In this document: piece after piece, positions 25,238 to 33,779 of the stretch | Layout of the letters: each line of letters begins with the position of its first letter | How positions within the stretch are numbered: the stretch's first letter is position 1 | DNA from: UMGS1590 sp963558655 | GTDB taxonomy: Bacteria > Bacillota > Peptococcia > Peptococcales > Peptococcaceae | Length of the DNA: 64,000 bases | Reading direction: 5' to 3' | Assembly (NCBI GenBank): GCA_963558655.1 | Contig: CAUWHJ010000009.1 | Location: 33,775-97,774 of the forward strand | Position numbers and translations under genes: made by a program | Notes under the pieces: model-generated | Databases searched by the model: none | What the model saw: the letters and a program-made list of their open reading frames with translations, nothing else | Told to the model about the DNA's origin: nothing

Positions 25238-26191
25238 TTATGCGTTGATTTCATGTGGCTTTTTATAAAATGCTTCAATAAAGCGCACTGTTTTAGACGT
25301 ATTACGCAACACAACAGTGTGCGTTTTCACGCGTTCGCCAAGAGATTTCACGCCTTCCAACACATCACCATTGGTTACACCCGTAGCAATAAACATCACA
25401 TCGTCTGCGCTAACAAGGTCGTTCAGATTGTAAACTTGGTTCACATCTTTGTGCCCCATCGCTTCCATACGACGAATCTGCTCATCATTTTCTGGTACCA
25501 AACGCCCCTGCATATCGCCACCAAGGCACTTTACTGCAGCAGCTGCAAGCACGCCTTCCGGCGCACCGCCAATACCGAGAATCATATCAATGGCACCAGT
25601 ATCCATAGCTACTGTCAAGGCAGGCGCCACATCACCATCAGTAATCAGTTTCACCTTAGCGCCAAGTGCTTTGCAAGCCTGTTTAATGTGTTCATGGCGT
25701 TCACGATCAAGCAGACAAACGGTCATTTCACTTACGTCTTTGCCAAGTGCTTCTGCGACATTACGCAGATTTTCTTCTACGGTTTTATCAATATCAATGG
25801 CACCCTTAGCACGTGGGCCAACAATGATTTTATCCATGTACATATCTGGCGCATGCAAAAGACCACCAGCTTCAGCAACTGCCATAACTGCAATGGCTCC
25901 TGGTTGGTTCTTCGCCGTAAGGTTAGTGCCTTCAAGTGGGTCAACCGCAATATCCACTTCCGTGCCACCGAGACCTACTTTTTCACCAATATAAAGCATC
26001 GGTGCTTCGTCCATTTCTCCTTCACCGATGACAACGGTTCCGGAAATATGAATGGTATCAAACATTTTACGCATAGCTTCTACCGCTGCCCCATCTGCGG
26101 AATTTTTTTCCATGCGACCAATCCATTTGGCGCAGTTGATGGCTGCAGCTTCAGTAACGCGTGCAAATTCAATAACGAGATCTCTTTCCAT
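25238..26191 (-). CDS. glpX: Class II fructose-1,6-bisphosphatase GlpX
   Basis: Dephosphorylates fructose 1,6-bisphosphate in gluconeogenesis, metal-dependent. 317 residues with the inositol-phosphatase-fold motifs VIGEGEMDEAPMLYIGE, AVDPLEGTNLTAKNQPGAIA and LGIGGAPEGVLAAAAVKCLGGDMQGRL. The second motif usually reads VDPIDGT; here Asp is replaced by Glu (PLEGT), as in part of the family. Lies 15 bases after fba on the same strand, pairing two enzymes that act on the same metabolite. Confidence 0.93.
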   Translation of the reverse strand: MERDLVIEFARVTEAAAINCAKWIGRMEKNSADGAAVEAMRKMFDTIHISGTVVIGEGEMDEAPMLYIGEKVGLGGTEVDIAVDPLEGTNLTAKNQPGAIAVMAVAEAGGLLHAPDMYMDKIIVGPRAKGAIDIDKTVEENLRNVAEALGKDVSEMTVCLLDRERHEHIKQACKALGAKVKLITDGDVAPALTVAMDTGAIDMILGIGGAPEGVLAAAAVKCLGGDMQGRLVPENDEQIRRMEAMGHKDVNQVYNLNDLVSADDVMFIATGVTNGDVLEGVKSLGERVKTHTVVLRNTSKTVRFIEAFYKKPHEINA

Positions 26192-26206
26192 TCCTCAGTC
26201 GCCTCC

Positions 26207-27061
26207 TTATGCTTTGCCGTTGCTGCCAAAGATACGAATCTTTTCAGCAACACGTTCAGCCATCTTTTCACGAGCTGGGCCAAGGATTTTACGTGGGTCG
26301 ATTTCATTTGGTTTTGCAGCAAGCACTTCACGTACACCATCGGTAAACGCTTCACGCAAGTTGGTATCAATATTGATTTTACGTACACCACGTTTTACTG
26401 CTTCACGCAGAGCTTCATCTGGTACACCAGAAGAACCATGAAGAACAAGTGGAATACCAACACGGCTCTTAATTTCGCTGAGGCGTTCAAAATCGAGTTT
26501 TGGTTCCCCTTTATACTGACCATGTGCAGTACCAATAGCAACAGCAAGGGAGCGAATTCCAGTTTGTTGTACAAAATATTCTGCTTCAGCAGGATCTGTA
26601 AAGCTGGCTTCGCGTTCACTAACCGTAACGTTATCTTCCGTACCGCCAATTTTGCCAAGTTCAGCTTCAACAGAAATGTTCAACGGATTTGCCACAGCAA
26701 GAATCTGTTTGGTTACAGCAATGTTTTCTTCCAATGGGTGCTTGGACCAGTCGATCATTACAGAAGTAAAACCATTGCCAATGCACTGAATCACCTGTTC
26801 AAAACTGGTGCCATGATCGAGATGCAGAGCAACTGGCACAGTAGACGCTTCAGCAGCGGTTTTAACAAGAGAAACGATATAATTCAAACCAGCATAACCA
26901 ATTGCACCTTGGCTAGCCTGAATGATAACTGGAGATTTTTCTGCTTCAGCCGCCATCATAATGGCCTGAACGATTTCCATGTTGTTGCAGTTAAAAGCAC
27001 CAACAGCATACCCGCCTTCTTCGGCGGCAGTCAATAAAGTGTCAACGTTTACGAGTGGCAT
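26207..27061 (-). CDS. fba: Class II fructose-bisphosphate aldolase
   Basis: Zinc-dependent aldolase of glycolysis and gluconeogenesis, 284 residues. Motifs: YAVGAFNCNNME at the start, the catalytic/zinc region PVALHLDHGTSFEQ, VMIDWSKHPLEEN, EAELGKIGGTED, AIGTAHGQYKGEPKLDF and the zinc His in LVLHGSSGVPDE. Start at 27061 has AGGAGG 9 bases upstream; the longer frame from 27103 adds 14 unrelated residues. Upstream of glpX in the same unit. A tagatose-bisphosphate aldolase role is possible but less likely next to glpX. Confidence 0.93.
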   Translation of the reverse strand: MPLVNVDTLLTAAEEGGYAVGAFNCNNMEIVQAIMMAAEAEKSPVIIQASQGAIGYAGLNYIVSLVKTAAEASTVPVALHLDHGTSFEQVIQCIGNGFTSVMIDWSKHPLEENIAVTKQILAVANPLNISVEAELGKIGGTEDNVTVSEREASFTDPAEAEYFVQQTGIRSLAVAIGTAHGQYKGEPKLDFERLSEIKSRVGIPLVLHGSSGVPDEALREAVKRGVRKINIDTNLREAFTDGVREVLAAKPNEIDPRKILGPAREKMAERVAEKIRIFGSNGKA

Positions 27062-27083
27062 ATAAAATTCCTCCTTGCAAAAA

Positions 27084-28757
27084 TTACATACGTTCCGGAG
27101 CACTGAGACCCAGAAGATTTAAAACATTACGCAATGTAATGCGTGTACAGTCTACAAGAGCCAGACGAGCATCACGCAATGCTGTGTCATCCGTCAGCAC
27201 CTTGCAGCTGTTATAAAAACTGTGGAAAGCATTTGCCAAATCTTTGGCATAATAAGCGAGTCGATACGGTGCCAATTCTTTTGCTGCAACAGCAACTTCT
27301 TGTGGCCATTCGGCAAGTTTGCGAATAAGCACACGTTCATTTTCTTCGCTTAACAACGAAAGATCTACACCAGATGCCTTTGGTGTTTCAATGCCTGCTA
27401 CCGAAAGAATACTGCAAATGCGCGCATGGGCATATTGCACATAGTAAACAGGGTTATCACTTGATTCTGCTTTAGCCAAATCAAGGTCAAAGTCGAGCGC
27501 ACTATCAGGATTACGCATAATAAAGAAGAAACGCGCGGCTTCTTGCCCCACTTCTTCAATCAATTCTTCAAGCGTTACATACTGACCACTACGCTTACTC
27601 ATCTTAACAATTTCTCCACCGCGATAGAGGCGAACTAGTTGCATGAGAATCACCGTTATATCATCGCCAGGGTAGCCCAACGCTGTCATTGCACCTTTAA
27701 GGCGAGCAACATGACCATGGTGATCTGCACCCCAAATGTTAATCAGGCGCTTATAGCCACGTTCAAATTTGTTACGATGATAAGCAATATCCGCAGCAAA
27801 ATAAGTTGGCGTACCATTAGAACGCACAAGCACTTCGTCTTTTTCTTCGCCCCAAGCAGTACATTTCAACCACTGTGCACCATCTTTTTCGTAGACATAG
27901 CCTTTATCGCGCAAAATTTCAACGATTTCTCGCACATCGCCTGCATCGTGCAAACTCTGCTCACTAAACCAATGGTCAAATACAACACCGAAATGCTCAA
28001 GGCTTGTACGAATACCAGCTACTTTTTCCTTTAGCGCATAGTTCTTCATCGCTTCACGACGTTCAGCTTCCGGCATATCTACAAATTTCTCGCCTTCTTC
28101 GTCAAGCAAACGCTGTGCTGTTGCAATGATGTCTTTACCATGATAGCCATCTTCTGGAATCTGGTAATCCTCACGGCCAAGCAATTCAAAATAACGCGCT
28201 TCCACAGACTTTCCAAGATTTTCTACCTGATTGCCTGCATCGTTAATATAGTATTCTTTATCGCAAGAATAGCCGGCTTCGTTTAACACAGCAGCCAGCG
28301 TATCGCCAAGTGCACCGCCACGCGCATTGCCCATGTGCAGCAAACCGGTTGGATTGGCACTTACAAACTCAACCTGCACACGTTCGCCCTGGCCCGCATT
28401 GCTTTTGCCGTAATCCACATCTTCTGCTTGAATGGCGGGCAACACAGCATACAGCCAATCGCTGTGAAGGTAAAAATTGATGAAACCCGGTCCTGCAATG
28501 TCAATATGGTCAACAAGTTCAGGTAGATTGATGCCGCCAACAATCGCTTCGGCAATTTTGCGTGGATTTTGACGCATCACACGGGTTAATTGCATGGCAA
28601 TGTTTGTTGAAAAATCACCGTTTTTTTCATCTTTTGGCGTTTCAATGACAAAATCTGGAAGTGCTGCTTCCGGCAGCGTACCACTTGCAATCGCTTGACG
28701 GCAAGCAGTGATAACTGCCTCCCGCAGCGTTGCTTTGGTTTCTTCAATAATATTCAT
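27084..28757 (-). CDS. argS: Arginyl-tRNA synthetase
   Basis: Class I aminoacyl-tRNA synthetase of 557 residues. It has the N-terminal Add-1 domain (about 1-110), the HIGH-type signature in ANPTGLLHMGNARGGALGD (HMGN here), the Arg-specific YYINDAGNQ, the KMSKR loop VKMSKRSGQYVTL and a C-terminal DALR anticodon-binding domain with YAHARICSIL and FYNSCKVL. GGAGG precedes the ATG at 28757. On the minus strand between murE and fba. Confidence 0.96.
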   Translation of the reverse strand: MNIIEETKATLREAVITACRQAIASGTLPEAALPDFVIETPKDEKNGDFSTNIAMQLTRVMRQNPRKIAEAIVGGINLPELVDHIDIAGPGFINFYLHSDWLYAVLPAIQAEDVDYGKSNAGQGERVQVEFVSANPTGLLHMGNARGGALGDTLAAVLNEAGYSCDKEYYINDAGNQVENLGKSVEARYFELLGREDYQIPEDGYHGKDIIATAQRLLDEEGEKFVDMPEAERREAMKNYALKEKVAGIRTSLEHFGVVFDHWFSEQSLHDAGDVREIVEILRDKGYVYEKDGAQWLKCTAWGEEKDEVLVRSNGTPTYFAADIAYHRNKFERGYKRLINIWGADHHGHVARLKGAMTALGYPGDDITVILMQLVRLYRGGEIVKMSKRSGQYVTLEELIEEVGQEAARFFFIMRNPDSALDFDLDLAKAESSDNPVYYVQYAHARICSILSVAGIETPKASGVDLSLLSEENERVLIRKLAEWPQEVAVAAKELAPYRLAYYAKDLANAFHSFYNSCKVLTDDTALRDARLALVDCTRITLRNVLNLLGLSAPERM

Positions 28758-28821
28758 AGGATTCCTCCCTAATTTTTCATAGCTGCTACTATCATAGCAC
28801 AAATCGGCTCAGAATGCGACT

Positions 28822-30348
28822 TCATTCCAAAAATAACGACGCCTGCTGTCCGTTCTTGTCACGCTCTGCAAGATACCTTTCCGCTAAAGGCAAATCGCCA
28901 ACATACGCTTCTGGACCATTGGCGCCTTTTTGTGTTGTTTCGCTGCCTTTTCCCAAAATGAGCACAACCGTGCCCGGTGGCGCCGAAAGCAGCGCATCAC
29001 GAATCCCCACCTCGCGTTCAGCCAATGAAACCGTTGGCACAGGTTGCACATAGGAACGCTCTATCTCAGCGTTAATATCCAGCACATTTTCTTTCGCCGG
29101 ATCGTCCGGAACAAGATAAACTCTTTCCGCTTCCGTGCTAACAATACGTCCCAAGTCTGCACGTCGGCTTTGCGCTTTGTTACCCGTTGTGCCAAAAACA
29201 AACCACAATGGCGCACCTGCAAATTCCACATGAACAGTCTCTATCACCTTGCGGAAGCTGATGTCGTTATGGGCATAATCAATAATCGCTGTAACGCCAT
29301 CGGCACTATGGCGATATACCATGTGGCCGGCAAAATGCACCTGTGCCAACACCTGCTGAATGGTCTCTACAGCTACACCAAGTTGGTGCGCCACAGCAGC
29401 TGCAGCAAGTGCGTTTTCAACATTAAAAATACCCTTCATTGCTGTGCTCAAACGATGGCAATCTGTCTCCGTGCAAAAATCAAACGCCATGCCATCTTTG
29501 TCACTTTCAATATGCTCTGCATGATACATAGCGGGAGCTTCTATGGCAAAGGTGGTTACTTCCGCACATTGTGCGGCTGCCGCTTGAATGTCTGAAAGAC
29601 GATCGCTGTTAAGATTGATATACGCATGGTCCGTCACAGCAAAAAGCATACGTTTGCTTGCAAAGTAATCTTCAAAGTCCGGATGTTCAATATCGCTGAT
29701 ATGATCTGGCGCAATGTTGAGAAAAATACCTTCATTAAAATGAATACCGCCCACACGATGGTATTTTAAGGCTTGACTTGAGACTTCAACAATCATGGTT
29801 TTCAAGCCACTCTCTACGGCATTGTCAAGGTTGCGGTAAAGATCAACATTTTCAGGTGTTGTCAATTTAGCCGGTGCATCAACCTTGCCATCGAAAACGC
29901 GGGTCGATGATGTCAATCCTACTGGCGGCAATCCTTTACGCGCAGCGTCTGCATCAAGAATATTTTTTAACAACGTTACCGTGGTGGATTTTCCCTTGGT
30001 TCCCGTCACACCAATCATATGTAGTTTTTTCCAAGGCGATTCAAAAAACACATCCGCAGCCACCGCAAGCGCACGCCGAATATCGCTGACAATAAGTGCT
30101 GTCAGCGATTCACCTTCGTCAAAAGGACGTACTGCCAAATAGGCGACAGCGCCGGCGTCTTTTGCTTTGGTAATATAGGCCGGCTCAAAGGTTGCACCCT
30201 TGCAAAGGAACAGGCTGCCTTGACAACATTTGCGTGAATCATACTGAATGTCGCTAATAAGCAAATCGGCATCACCTTGCCACATCGTAAGCAGCCCTTC
30301 TTCGCGCAAACGAATGATAAATTCCGAAATCGGAATCGTGTGGCTCAT
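28822..30348 (-). CDS. murE: UDP-N-acetylmuramyl-tripeptide synthetase (MurE)
   Basis: ATP-dependent Mur ligase that adds the third amino acid to the peptidoglycan stem. 508 residues: N-terminal UDP-binding domain with DSRKCCQGSLFLCKGATF, Walker A TGTKGKSTTV, central NIAPDHISDIEH and C-terminal TAIIDYAHN. The specificity loop, DNPR in meso-DAP enzymes, reads DDPAKEN here. The Arg that holds the second carboxylate of DAP is missing, which points to lysine, ornithine or another residue; this is an inference. ATG at 30348 overlaps the prmA stop by 4 bases (ATGA) with GGAGG upstream. Confidence 0.9.
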   Translation of the reverse strand: MSHTIPISEFIIRLREEGLLTMWQGDADLLISDIQYDSRKCCQGSLFLCKGATFEPAYITKAKDAGAVAYLAVRPFDEGESLTALIVSDIRRALAVAADVFFESPWKKLHMIGVTGTKGKSTTVTLLKNILDADAARKGLPPVGLTSSTRVFDGKVDAPAKLTTPENVDLYRNLDNAVESGLKTMIVEVSSQALKYHRVGGIHFNEGIFLNIAPDHISDIEHPDFEDYFASKRMLFAVTDHAYINLNSDRLSDIQAAAAQCAEVTTFAIEAPAMYHAEHIESDKDGMAFDFCTETDCHRLSTAMKGIFNVENALAAAAVAHQLGVAVETIQQVLAQVHFAGHMVYRHSADGVTAIIDYAHNDISFRKVIETVHVEFAGAPLWFVFGTTGNKAQSRRADLGRIVSTEAERVYLVPDDPAKENVLDINAEIERSYVQPVPTVSLAEREVGIRDALLSAPPGTVVLILGKGSETTQKGANGPEAYVGDLPLAERYLAERDKNGQQASLFLE

Positions 30349-31271
30349 GCTTTTTCCTCCTTCATGGTAGCAAGAATGGCACACCATTCGCCATCTTCTC
30401 GCTGTGCTTCAATCATAAAATGTTCTTTTTCCAACGCGTCTCGCACATCTGCCGCACGTTCAAGGAGCACGCCAGAGCACAGGAAACGACCGTCCGGATT
30501 CAAATGTGCTCGCAGTTGTGGCGCAAGTTTCAGAATGACATCTGCTACTATGTTAGCAATAATTAAATCCGCCGTGCCCACACAATCGCGCAAAAGGTCA
30601 CTCTTATAAATCATAATAGAAGAATTGTTGCGCGCCGCATTCTGCACAGCCGCCCATACAGCCACCTGGTCATAATCCATCGCATCAACGCGACCAGCAC
30701 CAAGGGCGCGTGCTGCAATCGCAAGAATACCGCTGCCTGTACCAACATCAAAAACCGTCATGTCTGGCTCAATCAATTCTTCCAACCAATTCATACATAA
30801 CGAGGTGGTTTCATGCTCCCCTGTGCCGAAAGCCATGCCTGGATCAATACGAATGACAATGTCCTCCGGATAGTCTGGCTCTAACCACTCCGGCACCACT
30901 TGAATTCGCGAGCCATAATGAAGAATACTGTAATGCTCTTTCCAGCTTTCTGACCAATCTTCATCGGCAATACGCTTTTCTTGCCAATTACAAGTGACAT
31001 CTATTGCCTTTAGTGTCGTTTCCACACAAACTTTGAGCGCATCGCGTTGTTCTTGCCAATCCTCAGTCATTTCAAGATAGCCGCTGACCTTTAGGGATTC
31101 TCTGGCCAAGATGTCTTCTGAAAACTCATGGGCATCCCAATCATCGCTTTCAACATGACGAAGGATTGCCTGCGGATCATCTACCATTGTACCATTTGGA
31201 AAAAAGTCGTTAAAAATATCCGTTACCGCTTCCAAGCCTTTGCGCTCTGCCAATAAACACGTTATTTCCAT
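30345..31271 (-). CDS. prmA: Ribosomal protein L11 methyltransferase
   Basis: SAM-dependent enzyme that trimethylates ribosomal protein L11. 308 residues with an N-terminal substrate-recognition domain (about 1-100) and a Rossmann methyltransferase domain: motif I TVFDVGTGSGILAIAA, then DAMDYDQVAV and the NIVADVI motif. GTGEHETTSLCMNWLEE is a PrmA hallmark. Start at 31271 is suggested by AGGTGA upstream and by homologous length. Overlaps murE by 4 bases. Confidence 0.93.
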   Translation of the reverse strand: MEITCLLAERKGLEAVTDIFNDFFPNGTMVDDPQAILRHVESDDWDAHEFSEDILARESLKVSGYLEMTEDWQEQRDALKVCVETTLKAIDVTCNWQEKRIADEDWSESWKEHYSILHYGSRIQVVPEWLEPDYPEDIVIRIDPGMAFGTGEHETTSLCMNWLEELIEPDMTVFDVGTGSGILAIAARALGAGRVDAMDYDQVAVWAAVQNAARNNSSIMIYKSDLLRDCVGTADLIIANIVADVILKLAPQLRAHLNPDGRFLCSGVLLERAADVRDALEKEHFMIEAQREDGEWCAILATMKEEKA

Positions 31272-31412
31272 CCAATCCAAAATATCACCTGAATTTCTAT
31301 TGTTTAACGGTACGTCTGCACCATTCAATTTTTCAATACATAGTAATACTATCAAAAAGCCCCGCCGTTGTCATTGGATTTTCACAAAAATTCATCATTC
31401 CAACATCAATTA

Positions 31413-31452
31413 ACCGCTGGTCGTTGAGCCTCTGGCCTCAGCGATCAGCGGT
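31413..31452 (-). terminator. Hairpin downstream of the deaminase gene
   Basis: ACCGCTGGTCGTTGAG and CTCAGCGATCAGCGGT can pair along 16 positions with two G-T pairs. On the minus strand the stem is followed only by TTAATTG, so it lacks a strong T run. Likely a weak terminator of the 31465-32754 gene. Confidence 0.45.
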
Positions 31453-31464
31453 CGTCAATGAGAA

Positions 31465-32754
31465 TTATTGTATCAAACGTTTTGCACGCGTTTCTGCTTC
31501 GGCAATAATGCGCTCTTTATCGAGTGTCGTAAACATTCCGTGCTTGTAGAGACATTCACCTTGAACAAAAACACTGTCAATGTCACTTTGCTGTGCCGCA
31601 TAAACAAGATTACTCACCACATCATGGTGTGGTGCATTCCATGGTTGGTCAAGCTTATAGAGCACAAAATCAGCACATTTGCCTTCTTTCAAGCTGCCAA
31701 TGCGCTCTTCCCAGCGCAGGGCACGCGCACCCTGAATGGTCGCCAAGCGCAAAGCATCTCTAGCGCCCACAGCTTGTGCATCATAATGGCGGATTTTATG
31801 AATCAGTGCTGCTACTTGCAGCTCGCGGTGCATACTCATGATATTATTCGATGACGCACCATCGGTGCCAAGGGAAACGATAACTCCCGCCTGTTCCAAA
31901 TCTTCTACTCGACAAATACCGCTGGCCAATTTCAAATTGCTCACCGGATTATGTGCTGCCGCAACGCCGTATTTTGCATAAATAGCAATATCTTCATCGG
32001 TAAGCCAAACGCTGTGTGCTGCCAGCGTTGGTACGTCGAGAACGTTTAAGTGCTCTAGCCAGGCTGTTGGTGTTAAGCCATACTGCTTTTGAATAAAGTC
32101 AAATTCCGGCTTTGTTTCCGCAACATGGATATGAATACCTGTGCCACGTTCACGAGCGTGCTTTGCCATTTCCTGAATATACTCACCCGGACAGGTATTA
32201 GGCGCATGAGGCGCATACCATACGCGCAATCTATCCTCTTCGGCACCATGCCAGCGCGCAAAAATAGCATCATTTTCAGCAATACCGCGCCCCTCTGCAT
32301 CATTCATACCAACACTACCACGGCTCAAAACGGCGCGCATTCCGCTATCCACAACAGCCTGTGCAATGGCGTCACAATGGTCATACATATCAACCATGGT
32401 CGTCGTTCCGCTGGCAATCATTTCAAGTATGCCAAGACAGCTGCCCCAATAAACATCTTCATCTGTCAAACGCGCCTCTGCTGGCCAAATATACTGATTC
32501 AGCCAGGTATCCAGCGGCAAATCGCCACCATAATCACGCAGTAAGCTCATTGCCACATGAGTATGTGTATTGATATATCCTGGCACAATAACATAGTGTT
32601 CACCACGTACAAATTCTACGGCATCATGAGCATCTTTAGCATCAACATTACCAATCCTTACAATGCGGCCATTTTCTATGAGCATATCGCCTTGCTGCAC
32701 CTGAAGATCATCGTCAAGAAGCATTGTGACATCACGAAACACCATCTTATTCAT
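31465..32754 (-). CDS. mtaD: Amidohydrolase, 5-methylthioadenosine/S-adenosylhomocysteine deaminase type
   Basis: Metal-dependent TIM-barrel deaminase of 429 residues. Metal-binding segments: PGYINTHTHVAMSLLRDYGG, HIHVAETKPE, LAAHSVWLTDEDI and SLGTDGASSNN. The segment LPLDTWLNQYIWPAEA is typical of the MtaD/TrzA branch, members of which deaminate methylthioadenosine, S-adenosylhomocysteine or adenosine. Exact substrate cannot be told. The ATG overlaps the ftsY stop by 8 bases, so it is coupled to ftsY. Confidence 0.85.
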   Translation of the reverse strand: MNKMVFRDVTMLLDDDLQVQQGDMLIENGRIVRIGNVDAKDAHDAVEFVRGEHYVIVPGYINTHTHVAMSLLRDYGGDLPLDTWLNQYIWPAEARLTDEDVYWGSCLGILEMIASGTTTMVDMYDHCDAIAQAVVDSGMRAVLSRGSVGMNDAEGRGIAENDAIFARWHGAEEDRLRVWYAPHAPNTCPGEYIQEMAKHARERGTGIHIHVAETKPEFDFIQKQYGLTPTAWLEHLNVLDVPTLAAHSVWLTDEDIAIYAKYGVAAAHNPVSNLKLASGICRVEDLEQAGVIVSLGTDGASSNNIMSMHRELQVAALIHKIRHYDAQAVGARDALRLATIQGARALRWEERIGSLKEGKCADFVLYKLDQPWNAPHHDVVSNLVYAAQQSDIDSVFVQGECLYKHGMFTTLDKERIIAEAETRAKRLIQ

Positions 32755-33778
32755 CGGCTTCTTCCTCCTCTGATCTCTCTATACCATCTTCTTTTGCGCT
32801 CTCCTCTGCACCAAGATCAAGGAAAAGAGCTTCAGCAAATGTGCGTGGATTAAACACCTGTAAATGTTCTTTTTGTTCACCAACACCAATATATTTTACC
32901 GGAAGATCGTACTCGGCTTTAATGCCAATAACAACCCCGCCTTTTGCCGTACCATCGAGTTTTGTCAAGATAACCCCTGTCACACCAGCAGTTTCCTTGA
33001 ACACTTTAGCCTGATTGAGTGCATTTTGACCAGTGGTTGCATCAAGCACCAAAAGCACATCACGCAGACTGTTCGGTGCTTCACGATCAATCACCTTGCG
33101 AATTTTTGCAAGTTCATTCATAAGATTTACCTTATTTTGCAAACGACCAGCCGTATCCACGAGCAGCACATCGCAGCCACGCGATTTAGCAGCTGCAATG
33201 GCATCAAAAACAACAGCGGCAGGATCGGCGCCTTCCTGATGTGCAATCACATCACATCCCACGCGCTCACCCCAGATCTTTAACTGGTCGGCGGCAGCGG
33301 CGCGAAAAGTATCCGCAGCACCCAAAATCACTTTATGCCCCTGTTCTTTTAACTGCCAGGCAATTTTTCCTATACTGGTGGTTTTGCCAACACCATTGAC
33401 GCCTACAAAAAGCACAATATTGAATGCATCTTCTTCCAGCACAAGCGGTGTTTCCTCTTCACCAAGCAGTTGAACAAGTTCATCGGCGAACGCTTCTTTA
33501 AGATCTGTACTGGTTTTCAAATGCTCCTGTTTCTCACGTTCGCGCAAGCGCTCAACCAAATCAAGCGCTGTATTAACACCAACGTCCCCCTGAATGAGCG
33601 CTTCTTCAAGATCATCATAAAGATCGTCATCAATTTCTTTGCCAGAAAGCACGCCAAATACTTTCTCCATGAATCCTCGACGTGTTTTTGATAACCCCTC
33701 GTTTAATTCTTTATTCAGTGCCTCGGCATCTGTTTTTTCGCCAGAGCTCTTTTTTCTAAAACGATCAAAAAATCCCAT
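32747..33778 (-). CDS. ftsY: Signal recognition particle receptor FtsY
   Basis: SRP-receptor GTPase that targets ribosomes making membrane proteins. 343 residues: short charged N-terminal region, helical N domain (about 45-125), and G domain with GVNGVGKTTSIGKIA, ADTFRAAAADQL, LVDTAGRLQNK, TKLDGTAKGG and GVGEQKEHLQVF. Start at 33778 lies one base after the smc stop and the AGGAGG is 12 bases upstream. Downstream of smc, an order seen in many Bacillota. Confidence 0.95.
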   Translation of the reverse strand: MGFFDRFRKKSSGEKTDAEALNKELNEGLSKTRRGFMEKVFGVLSGKEIDDDLYDDLEEALIQGDVGVNTALDLVERLREREKQEHLKTSTDLKEAFADELVQLLGEEETPLVLEEDAFNIVLFVGVNGVGKTTSIGKIAWQLKEQGHKVILGAADTFRAAAADQLKIWGERVGCDVIAHQEGADPAAVVFDAIAAAKSRGCDVLLVDTAGRLQNKVNLMNELAKIRKVIDREAPNSLRDVLLVLDATTGQNALNQAKVFKETAGVTGVILTKLDGTAKGGVVIGIKAEYDLPVKYIGVGEQKEHLQVFNPRTFAEALFLDLGAEESAKEDGIERSEEEEADE

Positions 33779-33779
33779 G

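Noticed and set aside
25253..27037. Long 594-codon open frame on the plus strand
   Set aside because: It is antisense to glpX and fba, both with clear family motifs and ribosome-binding sites. Its composition (many His, Phe, Asn, Thr) is typical of a shadow frame.
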